Assembly (NCBI GenBank): GCA_035302345.1 | Contig: DATGSS010000057.1 | Span: 1-53,361, forward strand | From: Paenalcaligenes sp035302345 | GTDB lineage: Bacteria; Pseudomonadota; Gammaproteobacteria; Burkholderiales; Burkholderiaceae_B | Length of the DNA: 53,361 nucleotides | Reading direction: 5' to 3' | Shown here: positions 1 to 7,408 of the stretch, piece after piece | Numbering within the stretch: position 1 is the stretch's first letter | Layout: every line of letters begins with the position of its first letter | The notes under the pieces: model-generated | Seen by the model: only the letters and a program-made list of their open reading frames with translations | What the model was told of the DNA's origin: nothing | Database searches by the model: none | Program-made: the position numbers and the translations under genes

Positions 1-1264
1 AGTAGATCAGGATCAAGCCTAGTAATTGCATGCCGATAAAGGGCCAGACCGATCCGTACACCTGCCCCATGTGGACGTCTTTAGGTAATATCCCTTTAAT
101 CCAAAAGAGGACAAAACCAAAGGGTGGTGACAGGTAGGCGACCTGAATATTCACAATGAACAGTACCCCAAACCAAATCTTGTCAATGCCTAGCTCGGTG
201 ATGATGGGCAAGAACAAGGGTGTGCACAGCATGATAATGGCCCAGTCGTCCATGACGGTACCCAGTACCAGGACAATGAGCATCATGGTGATTAGGACAC
301 CTGTCGTACCACCAGGTACGTTGAGCAATAACTCTGTTAATAGATCTTGTGAGCCCAGTGAGTTAAAGATGTTCAGATAAATGTTGGCACCAATCAAAAT
401 CCAGAAACCCATACCACAAAGCTTGAGCGTGGATAGCAAAGAGTCTCGGAGGATTTGCCAGGTCAGTTGGCGATAAACCAGATTGATGAGCAGTGCACCA
501 GCCGCACCAAAGCTTGCTGATTCGGCGGGTGTAGCAATACCGCCCCAGATTGAACCCAGGACAATGACGACCAACACAACAAAAGGCCAAATATCCAAGA
601 CCGAGCGTACTTTTTCACCTGTAGTAAAGCGTTGGTCAGCAGGCAGTGGGGGGGCAATGTCTGGTTGGAGACGGCTACGTACCCCGATGTACAGCACATA
701 AAAGGCGGCCAGCATCAAACCAGGAATTACCCCAGCGATAAACAGGTCACCGATGGAGGCGTTGGCTAGCAATCCGTAGAAAATAAAGGGGACGCTAGGT
801 GGGATTAAAGCGCCCAAGGCACCCCCCGCACCAATAGCACCAATAGCGATTTTGCGACTATAGCCATAACGCATCATAGATGGATAGGCGATCTGACCCA
901 TGGTGATGGTCGCAGGCGGGGTAATCCCGGTCACTGCTGCAAAAATAGTACAGACCATCACCGTACCCATCGCCAAGCCCCCAGCAATATGCCCGATGAG
1001 CTTATACACCGCGTTGTAGGCCGCGTCGGCCACTCCTGAATAACGTATTAGATTACCCATCAATAAGAATAACGGAATGGTAATCAGGATTGAGTTCCAA
1101 GGGGTGTAATAAAAGGCACTGGGAATCGCTAGTAATGAGCGAGGGGAAAATATGGCCGCAAACAGCACCGCCGTGCCCCCTAGCCCGAATGCAACGGGCA
1201 GGCCCATAAACAGGACCAGGAACATGACGATGAAATATAAAAGGGTGATTAATTCTAGGCTCAT
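1..1264 (-). CDS. TRAP transporter large permease (DctM family), partial at window edge
   Basis: This is the 12-TM large membrane subunit of a TRAP transporter, which carries out substrate translocation driven by an ion gradient. The reading frame stays open from ATG at 1264 to the window edge, giving 421 codons, so only the extreme C-terminus is missing. The start reads MSLELITLLYF, followed by many hydrophobic segments and DctM-type motifs such as GNLIRYSG, GGLAMGTVMVC, ITPPATITMGQIAYPSM and GALIPPS. It lies downstream of the dctQ and dctP genes on the same strand. The family is clear. The substrate, probably taurine or another C2 sulfonate, is inferred only from the adjoining xsc/tauXY island. 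Confidence 0.93.
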   Translation of the reverse strand, partial: MSLELITLLYFIVMFLVLFMGLPVAFGLGGTAVLFAAIFSPRSLLAIPSAFYYTPWNSILITIPLFLLMGNLIRYSGVADAAYNAVYKLIGHIAGGLAMGTVMVCTIFAAVTGITPPATITMGQIAYPSMMRYGYSRKIAIGAIGAGGALGALIPPSVPFIFYGLLANASIGDLFIAGVIPGLMLAAFYVLYIGVRSRLQPDIAPPLPADQRFTTGEKVRSVLDIWPFVVLVVIVLGSIWGGIATPAESASFGAAGALLINLVYRQLTWQILRDSLLSTLKLCGMGFWILIGANIYLNIFNSLGSQDLLTELLLNVPGGTTGVLITMMLIVLVLGTVMDDWAIIMLCTPLFLPIITELGIDKIWFGVLFIVNIQVAYLSPPFGFVLFWIKGILPKDVHMGQVYGSVWPFIGMQLLGLILIY

Positions 1265-1336
1265 TGGGCTACTGTGTCCTTCTTATCATTGTCAAAAACT
1301 AATATAGGCAATGAATGGCTAACAGGTGCAAAGTTA

Positions 1337-1363
1337 GAGGAAGGTAGGCGTCCTACCTTCCTC
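1337..1363 (-). other. Perfect 12-bp stem-loop between dctP and dctM
   Basis: An uninterrupted inverted repeat (arms 1337-1348 and 1352-1363, 3-nt loop) lies 13 bp after the dctP stop. No T-run follows on the minus strand, so it does not look like a simple intrinsic terminator. Stem-loops here are known from other transport operons, where they protect the abundant binding-protein mRNA from 3' decay and reduce expression of the downstream permease. That role is inferred. Confidence 0.75.
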
Positions 1364-1376
1364 CAGCCCTGGTTAA

Positions 1377-2426
1377 TTACTGATTTTCTTCAAAGTAGCG
1401 CTGCCAGAGTTCTACCCCTTTAGCGTTTCTCTCGGAAAGTTCGGCGACTTTAGGCCATACTTCTTCGATGGACTTTTCGCGCATGCGTTGTACTTCGTCA
1501 TCGGACATTTTGATAACCTCGCCACCTGCGTCGAGGAGAGCTTGTAGGGCTTCTTCAACGGCTTCGGCGTGCATGGCACTGGTTTCAAAGTAGGTTTCTT
1601 CGAAAATGCCTTCGATTTGTTTTTGTTGCCAAGGGGTGAGCTCGTTCCAGGCGTCAAGGTTTACAAAGATCTCTTGGTGCTGGGCGGGGTTCCAACCAGG
1701 CAAGCTGGCATATTTAATGACTTCTTGGAAGTTCATGTCCTTAATGCCGCCGGTATCCCAGTAGGTACCTTCGATAGCGCCCAGACGAATCGATGTGTAA
1801 ATATCCCCAGCGTCCATGGAAACAGGAGAGCCCCCCATTGCCTGGTGGAACAGAGCTTGTGGGCCCCCTGCACGCATTTTCTTGCCTTGCAGATCTTCGA
1901 GTTTCTCAATGGGGAAGTTGGAGAACATGGCGTTGGGCCCCTGGTTTGTCCAGCCGACCCAATGCAGATTACGCTCGTTGGCAGCTTCTTGGACGAGCTC
2001 GCCAATGCGGTAATCAGGGTTGCCCCACATGGCATCCCAAGCTTCTTCGGGGCTGCTAGCACCCATGGCCAGGCCGTAGGCCAGCATCCCTTCAGGCATT
2101 TCACCGCCATATACGGTCGCCCAACCTGCGTAGCCGTCTGTCATGCCAGCAGCAGCAGCGCCAAACGCTTCTGAGCCGCTGGTTAGTGAACCCACGGGTT
2201 CAACGCGAATTTTTACGGTACCCTCGGTGGCCTCTTCGACTGCTTTAACCCAAGGTAATAAACCTCGGTGCCAGCCTGCGTCAGAGCTGTCAAAGGCAGG
2301 TTGAAAAGTCCAGGAAGTTACTGTGTCTGGGGGCCCATCGTCATCGGCAGCAAATGTGACAGGGCTAAAAGCAAGTGCAACTGCAGCAGCGGCGATGGCC
2401 GGTGCAAAGAGAACTTTTGGTCTCAT
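1377..2426 (-). CDS. TRAP transporter periplasmic substrate-binding protein (DctP family)
   Basis: This is the periplasmic solute receptor of the TRAP system. I chose the ATG at 2426 because GGAGGAAT lies just upstream and because it places a classical signal peptide at residues 1-26, ending in FSPVTFA. A longer frame starting at 2474 would bury that signal. The mature 320-residue protein shows DctP features: an early SWTFQPAF strand, GGPQALF in the ligand-domain hinge region, and a C-terminal helix-rich part. It is the middle gene of dctQ-dctP-dctM. Ligand specificity cannot be read from sequence. A TauK-like taurine receptor is the contextual guess, with isethionate or sulfoacetate as alternatives. 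Confidence 0.92.
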   Translation of the reverse strand: MRPKVLFAPAIAAAAVALAFSPVTFAADDDGPPDTVTSWTFQPAFDSSDAGWHRGLLPWVKAVEEATEGTVKIRVEPVGSLTSGSEAFGAAAAGMTDGYAGWATVYGGEMPEGMLAYGLAMGASSPEEAWDAMWGNPDYRIGELVQEAANERNLHWVGWTNQGPNAMFSNFPIEKLEDLQGKKMRAGGPQALFHQAMGGSPVSMDAGDIYTSIRLGAIEGTYWDTGGIKDMNFQEVIKYASLPGWNPAQHQEIFVNLDAWNELTPWQQKQIEGIFEETYFETSAMHAEAVEEALQALLDAGGEVIKMSDDEVQRMREKSIEEVWPKVAELSERNAKGVELWQRYFEENQ

Positions 2427-2481
2427 GGTATTCCTCCGGATGGTAGGTTGTGTGAAAGATTGAGTGTTGCCCATTTTGTTG

Positions 2482-2997
2482 TTAGTCAGTCGTTGATTGC
2501 TTACAAAATGCGGTTTTCAGATCGCGATAAAACTTACGTATGGCAAGCAATAAGACCACGCAAGCACTCAAAGGAATAATGGTTTTGATGGGGTAAATGG
2601 GAATGCGGACTGCGGTCGGCGTCATTTGATTGAGCTTGATAGAAATCAGAGCGCTTTGATAGCCCTTCCAAATCAGCACCCCCAAGAACATAAAAGTGAA
2701 TACAGCTGTGATGACATCGTAAATGGCTTTAGTACGCGTGGAAAAATTGGCATAAAAAAGATCCAGTCGGATGAACTCTTCGTTCTTGTAGGCAAAGGCG
2801 CCGGCCATACAAGCCAGCAGTACTAGTGCTGCTTGTAAAGTGGTGCCTATCCACAATGAGGGCGAGTTAAGCACGTAGCGAAAGTAGACGTCAGTCAGTG
2901 CAAATATCATGCAGTACAGAATAATCAGGACACCGAGAAACCCCATAAGGTTGGTGACCCAGTCCAGTAGTCTGCTGCTAAACGCTGATATTTTCAT
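2482..2997 (-). CDS. TRAP transporter small permease (DctQ family)
   Basis: This 171-residue protein has four predicted membrane segments, near residues 13-35, 50-70, 92-112 and 136-155, and is the usual size for the small TRAP membrane subunit. DctQ pairs with DctM and docks the loaded periplasmic receptor. It is the first gene of the minus-strand transporter operon, reading from the 390-bp divergent promoter region shared with the cobW-like gene. The segment MAGAFAYKNEEFIRLDLFYA after TM2 matches the family pattern of a short loop carrying a conserved Arg. The identity is firm and the substrate is inferred only. Confidence 0.9.
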   Translation of the reverse strand: MKISAFSSRLLDWVTNLMGFLGVLIILYCMIFALTDVYFRYVLNSPSLWIGTTLQAALVLLACMAGAFAYKNEEFIRLDLFYANFSTRTKAIYDVITAVFTFMFLGVLIWKGYQSALISIKLNQMTPTAVRIPIYPIKTIIPLSACVVLLLAIRKFYRDLKTAFCKQSTTD

Positions 2998-3387
2998 ATG
3001 TGTCCCCAGCTTTTGGCGAATAGCCTCTTATAAGAAATACGTGTCGCTAGTGTCGTTAAAATGGTTATATGCTTATAAGAGGCAAGAATAAGTTTAAGTT
3101 TTGATTGAATTCAAGTATAAATATAGAAAACGATACGAATAGTTCCTACTAGTGAAATCCCTATCGTTTGCTCAGATATGCGCTATTTTCCAGATGTTTT
3201 GCGGCTTTTGCGCGAAATGCCACTGTTTTATGAGCTCAAGAACAGGGTTAAATAATTTTAGGAACTATCATTTATCTGGTGTTTTTGGTAATAATGATAT
3301 TTTTTGTTCCAAAAATCATTAACTCAGGCACAAGCTCAGCTGTGCTGGTGTTTGAATCGATTTGTTTTTAGTTAATTGGGTGGGGCT
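2998..3387. promoter_or_regulatory. Divergent promoter region between TRAP operon and cobW-like/tauZ genes
   Basis: This 390-bp AT-rich region has no convincing ORF and separates two divergent transcription units. It contains the 20-bp motif at 3127-3146 that recurs upstream of xsc, an 8-bp perfect inverted repeat (AAACGATA at 3128-3135 and TATCGTTT at 3162-3169), a 10-bp perfect inverted repeat (ATAGTTCCTA at 3139-3148 and TAGGAACTAT at 3259-3268), and TTTTTGG/CCAAAAA arms at 3282-3288 and 3309-3315. This density of inverted repeats suggests several regulator-binding sites. Confidence 0.6.
3127..3146 (+). promoter_or_regulatory. Candidate sulfonate-island operator, copy 1
   Basis: The sequence AAAACGATACGAATAGTTCC matches 16 of 20 bases with the copy at 11046-11065 upstream of xsc. 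Consensus: AAAACGRYACRAATAGTTYC. Both copies lie in promoter regions of the same catabolic island, so a common regulator is likely. The IclR protein at 7409-8215 is the best candidate. Binding itself is inferred. Confidence 0.5.
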
Positions 3388-4329
3388 GTGAAAAAAATTC
3401 CATTGACAGTTGTGGGCGGGTTTTTAGGCTCTGGCAAAACTACGTTATTGAATAATTTGCTGCAGACTACGAGTGGGCGTCGCATTGCCGTGCTCGTTAA
3501 TGATTTTGGGCCCATCAATATTGACACCCAGTTAATCGCTAAACACGAGGGCGAGACCATCAGTTTAACCAATGGTTGCATTTGCTGTTCTATTGGGTCT
3601 GGACTAGATGCGGCTTTAATTGATGTGTTAAGTCGAGATCCCCAACCTGACTGGGTGGTCATTGAATCTAGCGGCGTTTCAGATCCCGCGCCTATTGCCA
3701 GTGTTGGGTTGACTGAGCCCAGCCTCAAATTAGCAGGTGTTGTCACAGTGATTGATGCTGAGCAGATACAGACGCAGGCAGCGGATCCTTTACTGCACGA
3801 CACGATTGCAGCTCAGATCAAAGGCGCGGACTTATTGGTTTTAAATAAAACAGATTTGCTAGAGGCTGAGCCTTTGGCCGAGTGCCGCGCGTTTATAAAG
3901 CAACGCTACGGAGCCATCCCCACCTATGAGACGACTCAGGGACGGGTTGCAGAAGAGCTGCTTTTTGAAATTGATGATACACCGGTGCTGGCTCGTGAGG
4001 GTGCGATGGAACATCCACCTGTCAGCGATCACCCCTTCGAGACCGCTTTATGGACCGGCCAAGGGGTGCTCTCTGCAGATGAGTTAATGGCCTATTTTCG
4101 GCGGTTACCACGCGGAGTATTCCGTGCCAAGGGTTTTGTGCATACGGACTATCACGGTTGGGTTTCCATACAGTTTGCGGGCCGACGCTTGCAGTTTATA
4201 GCAGTGAATGATGTCGATGCAGCGGGCCTTGATCAGAATCAGATAGTGTTCATACAAGCGCCAGATGCTATGGATTTAACCACTTTGGAGACGGATTTAG
4301 ACCAACTTGTGGTCGCATCCAATGAGTAA
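3388..4329 (+). CDS. CobW/G3E-family metallochaperone GTPase
   Basis: This is a G3E P-loop GTPase of the CobW/YjiA/ZNG class, which uses GTP to hand metal ions (zinc, cobalt or others) to client proteins. Walker A GSGKTT is near residues 14-19, the metal-binding CxCC motif (GCICC) is at 63-67, a switch-like ESSGVSDPAP follows, and NKTD gives guanine specificity. The C-terminal CobW domain holds FRAKGFV. I prefer the GTG at 3388 (313 aa), spaced properly from a GGTGG stretch, over the TTG four codons earlier. It is followed after 15 bp by the tauZ-like gene. Its position opposite the TRAP operon, and in the same island as CobS/CobT-like genes, suggests metal delivery to an island enzyme. The client and metal are unknown. 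Confidence 0.88.
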   Translation: MKKIPLTVVGGFLGSGKTTLLNNLLQTTSGRRIAVLVNDFGPINIDTQLIAKHEGETISLTNGCICCSIGSGLDAALIDVLSRDPQPDWVVIESSGVSDPAPIASVGLTEPSLKLAGVVTVIDAEQIQTQAADPLLHDTIAAQIKGADLLVLNKTDLLEAEPLAECRAFIKQRYGAIPTYETTQGRVAEELLFEIDDTPVLAREGAMEHPPVSDHPFETALWTGQGVLSADELMAYFRRLPRGVFRAKGFVHTDYHGWVSIQFAGRRLQFIAVNDVDAAGLDQNQIVFIQAPDAMDLTTLETDLDQLVVASNE

Positions 4330-4344
4330 ATTCAGGATAGAAAG

Positions 4345-5418
4345 ATGACTTCTACTACCTTGCAGGTGGGCTCGCACAGCCCCAATGATATAAGTGCAAA
4401 AAAGCCTGATGAAGTGAAATCAGGGATTCCTCAAGAACCCTCACGCTGGTACGGTATTGTTTTAGCCGCAATCGTAGCGGTCATTGCTACTGTGTTGGGG
4501 GGGTGGTTGCCCACGATAGGTGGCCCTGTTTTCGCTATTTTATTGGGATTGGGTATTCGTAATACTATTGGCGTCATGCCTGTCTGTCAGCCAGGTTTAA
4601 CCTTTGCTTCTAAGGCAGTCTTGCAATGGTCCATTATTTTGCTGGGTTTTGGCCTCAGCTTTAGTCAGGTAGTACGTGCTGGTGTTGATTCATTGTGGGT
4701 AACCATTATTACAATTGTAGCGGCCTTTGTGACGGCTTATGTGCTGGGGCGTTTACTTGGGGTAGGTGACAAACTACGCAATCTCATTGGGGCGGGTACC
4801 GCTATTTGCGGGGGCTCAGCCATTGCGGCTGTAGCACCTATTATCGAGCCCGAAGAGCACGAAACCGCATTGGCTATTTCCACTATATTTTTATTTAACG
4901 TGGCTGCTGTGCTGGTCTTTCCTTTTTTTGGGCATGTGCTCAACATGACCGATTTAGGTTTTGGCTTGTGGGCTGGGACTGCAATTAACGATACATCGTC
5001 TGTGGTTGCTGCGGCATATAGCTTTAGCAATGAGGCGGGTGACTACGCAACCATCGTGAAATTAACTCGGGCTACTTTCATTATTCCAATTTGCTTGGTA
5101 TATGTTTACCTCGAGGTTCGTCGCAATCGCAAAGCTGGCGGTCGTTTGAGTATTCGTCGTCTCATTCCGTGGTTTATTATTTGGTTTGTTTGCGCATCTT
5201 TGGTGCGCTCAACCGGGTTACTGCCCGCTGAGTTGCTTAGCATCTTATCTCATGCCGCCAAATTTTTGATGGTATTGGCTTTAGCCGCGATTGGCCTGTC
5301 TAGCAATATGCGTACGATGGCCAGGGCGGGTTGGCAACCACTGGTCTTGGGGCTGGGTACTTGGTTTGCAGTGGCAACCACCAGCTTGGGGGTACAGAAC
5401 TTCAGCGGCGCGTGGTAA
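4345..5418 (+). CDS. tauZ: YeiH/UPF0324-family putative sulfate exporter (TauZ-like)
   Basis: This is a 357-residue integral membrane protein of the Cons_hypoth698 (COG2855) family with about ten hydrophobic segments beginning near residue 38. Family hallmarks are visible: GLGIRNT, the GAGTAICGGSAIAAVAPII stretch, and GTAINDTSSVVAA. Members next to sulfonate-degradation genes were named TauZ and proposed to export sulfate formed from sulfite, but biochemical proof for the family is thin. It sits directly behind the cobW-like gene and ends at a strong bidirectional terminator shared with the convergent TauE-like gene. Having both exporter families within 2 kb suggests that sulfite and sulfate are both disposed of. 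Confidence 0.87.
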   Translation: MTSTTLQVGSHSPNDISAKKPDEVKSGIPQEPSRWYGIVLAAIVAVIATVLGGWLPTIGGPVFAILLGLGIRNTIGVMPVCQPGLTFASKAVLQWSIILLGFGLSFSQVVRAGVDSLWVTIITIVAAFVTAYVLGRLLGVGDKLRNLIGAGTAICGGSAIAAVAPIIEPEEHETALAISTIFLFNVAAVLVFPFFGHVLNMTDLGFGLWAGTAINDTSSVVAAAYSFSNEAGDYATIVKLTRATFIIPICLVYVYLEVRRNRKAGGRLSIRRLIPWFIIWFVCASLVRSTGLLPAELLSILSHAAKFLMVLALAAIGLSSNMRTMARAGWQPLVLGLGTWFAVATTSLGVQNFSGAW

Positions 5419-5436
5419 TCACATCGTAATCTGTTA

Positions 5437-5480
5437 AAAAAGGGGCGAGCACATAATCGTATGTGCTCGCCCCTTGGTTT
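5437..5480. terminator. Bidirectional intrinsic terminator
   Basis: A perfect 15-bp GC-rich stem has arms at 5441-5455 and 5460-5474 with loop ATCG. An A-run precedes it and a T-rich stretch follows it. It lies between the convergent tauZ-like and tauE-like genes and can stop transcription from both sides. Confidence 0.92.
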
Positions 5481-5508
5481 TCTTGTGGTTTTTTAGCTGT
5501 TGAGTTAC

Positions 5509-6270
5509 TTAATCAAAAAAGTTCGTCACACTGCCATACATCAACGCCAAACCAATCAATACTAAAGAAACAAAGGTTATTTGGCGCATGGTGATTGGAC
5601 GTACTGGGGGCGGAAAACGCTGCGCAAATATCGTTGCCGCAGCCACACAGGGCAATGCCAATAAAGAGACTAACAGTGAGTTCTCGGGCAGCCCGGTAGC
5701 CACTACTTCATAGGCAGTCCGTGAAAATGCTGTACATGCAAAAATCAATAGCAGCATATTGCGCGTTTCTACCAGTGTGAACGGCTGGCGGTACATATGA
5801 AAGATAATAGGTGGGCCGGGCATGCCAAAAAGCCCGCCACATAAACCAGAAATAAAGCCGATACTGAAAAAAGCGCGCAAGCGTGACAAAGTTTTTCGTT
5901 GGCGCGGGCGCAGGGCAAAGATGACGCCACTATAAACGATGATCAGACCCAGCAAAAACTCCAGAATGTATTTGGCCTGGACATTTAGATAGTTCAATAA
6001 CAGCACACCCAAAATACTCGAGGGCACCACCCCCAAGAGGGTGGTGTTCGTGCATTCCCAATGAATATGATGGATATGGTTGCGTAACGCCAATCCGCTG
6101 TTAGCCAGACTGATAATGCTGACGACAGTGGCAATAAAAGGCACGCTAGTGAGTTCTAGGCCGCTACTGATACCGATGACAATCATCGCCAGCCCAAACC
6201 CCGTCACCGTTTGAAAATAGGTGCCCAGTGCGACTATAAACAATAGAAAGGCGGTAGCAAAGACGCTCAT
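5509..6270 (-). CDS. tauE: TauE/SafE (DUF81) family sulfite exporter
   Basis: This 253-residue membrane protein has about seven to eight hydrophobic segments and TauE/SafE features, including an internal duplication with G-P rich motifs: FQTVTGFGLAM near residue 19 and GLCGGLFGMPGPPI near residue 138. In Cupriavidus necator the DUF81 protein TauE was implicated in sulfite export during C2-sulfonate growth. Here its start overlaps the pta stop by 4 bp, so it is translationally coupled to acetyl-phosphate processing. That fits removal of the sulfite released by Xsc. Direction and substrate are inferred from family and context. Confidence 0.9.
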   Translation of the reverse strand: MSVFATAFLLFIVALGTYFQTVTGFGLAMIVIGISSGLELTSVPFIATVVSIISLANSGLALRNHIHHIHWECTNTTLLGVVPSSILGVLLLNYLNVQAKYILEFLLGLIIVYSGVIFALRPRQRKTLSRLRAFFSIGFISGLCGGLFGMPGPPIIFHMYRQPFTLVETRNMLLLIFACTAFSRTAYEVVATGLPENSLLVSLLALPCVAAATIFAQRFPPPVRPITMRQITFVSLVLIGLALMYGSVTNFFD

Positions 6271-7274
6271 GGGCTTTCCTGTTGCTGCGCCTGCAAGGAG
6301 GTGATGGCCAGCACATTGAATACATCATCGGCACTGCAACCCCGAGACAAGTCGTTAGCGGGTTTCGCTAGACCCTGTAGTAGGGGGCCAATTGCAATGG
6401 CGCCGCCTAGGCGCTCGGCAATTTTGTAGCCAATATTGCCTGCATTCAAGTCTGGAAAGATAAAGACGTTGGCCTGCCCAGCGACTTTGGATTCTTTGAG
6501 TTTACGGGCTGCAATGTCCGGAATAATGGCAGCATCAAACTGCACATCACCGTCAATGGCGATATCAGGCAAAGCAGCACGGACTTTTTCTGTGGCCTTG
6601 AGGACTTTGGTCACCATGGGGTGATTGGCGCTTTGTGCGGTCGAGAAACTGAGCATGGCAACACGTGCGGGCTCGGGCAATAGTTCACGGGCACTTTGAA
6701 CTGCTGCGGTTGCGATGGTGGCCAATTGGTTCTCGTCAGGATCGACTACGAGAGCGCAGTCGGAAAAGATTACAGCGCGCTGGCAAGGGTGATGGGGCTT
6801 ATCGAGCACCATCAGAAAGAAACTAGAAACCAAATCATGACCGGGTGCCGTACCAATTAACTGTAACGCAGTGCGGACGACGTCAGCAGTGCTATAAACA
6901 GCACCAGAAAGCACACCTTGGACATCGCCGTGATGCACCAACATGTTGGCAAACACCAACGGATCATTGAGTTTTTCTTGGGCTTTTTCCAAAGTCATGC
7001 CGCGATGCTTGCGACGTTGTACCAGGGCATCAGCTAGGGAGGCTCGCTTGTCCGAATGTTGTACATCTTCGATTGTGAGTGAGTCTATATTCAACCCCAA
7101 CGACTGCGCTGTGGCTTGTATGCTGTTGGTATTGCCCACCAGCGTGACCGAGGCCACACCAGCTTCTTGGGCGCGCACGGCGGCTTGTAAAACACGAGGG
7201 TCATCTGCCTCAGAGACTGCAATTTGGGCAGGGGATTGCTTAGCGGCATCAATAATCTGGTTTAATATTTCCAT
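6267..7274 (-). CDS. pta: Phosphate acetyltransferase
   Basis: This 335-residue protein is a single-domain, short-type phosphate acetyltransferase (EC 2.3.1.8) that converts acetyl phosphate plus CoA to acetyl-CoA. The N-terminus AVSEADDPRVLQAA and the later motifs GAVYSTADVVRTALQLIG, FSDCALVVDP, GDVQFDAAI, FPDLNAGNIGYK and GPLLQGL are typical. The start is supported by AAGGGA upstream. In the Xsc pathway this enzyme recovers the C2 unit, and its operon with tauE joins carbon assimilation with sulfite disposal. Divergent transcription from the IclR gene suggests local control. Confidence 0.96.
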   Translation of the reverse strand: MEILNQIIDAAKQSPAQIAVSEADDPRVLQAAVRAQEAGVASVTLVGNTNSIQATAQSLGLNIDSLTIEDVQHSDKRASLADALVQRRKHRGMTLEKAQEKLNDPLVFANMLVHHGDVQGVLSGAVYSTADVVRTALQLIGTAPGHDLVSSFFLMVLDKPHHPCQRAVIFSDCALVVDPDENQLATIATAAVQSARELLPEPARVAMLSFSTAQSANHPMVTKVLKATEKVRAALPDIAIDGDVQFDAAIIPDIAARKLKESKVAGQANVFIFPDLNAGNIGYKIAERLGGAIAIGPLLQGLAKPANDLSRGCSADDVFNVLAITSLQAQQQESP

Positions 7275-7408
7275 GGCTGTCCCTTATCTCAAAAAATAGA
7301 ATAGTGAGTCTCGTAAATTATGAATCTATCTGTAAAATTTATTACGGTCAATAGTTTAGGTATATTCTGGTATTATTAATTTTACTTACTGGGATTATTG
7401 AGGGGGCT
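7275..7408. promoter_or_regulatory. Divergent promoter region pta-tauE / iclR
   Basis: This 134-bp AT-rich spacer lies between the outward-facing pta and iclR genes. It contains AATAGTTT near 7349, the same core as in the island motif, but the flanking part of the motif needs a gap to align. Divergent placement of an IclR gene and its target is common and often autoregulatory. Confidence 0.45.

Noticed and set aside
156..701. Small ORFs on both strands within 156-701
   Set aside because: They are shadow frames of the partial DctM gene, whose own frame is open from 1264 to the window edge.
1569..2174. 201-codon plus-strand ORF opposite dctP
   Set aside because: It lies wholly antisense to a clear DctP gene, has no ribosome site and no recognisable domain. 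It is a shadow frame.
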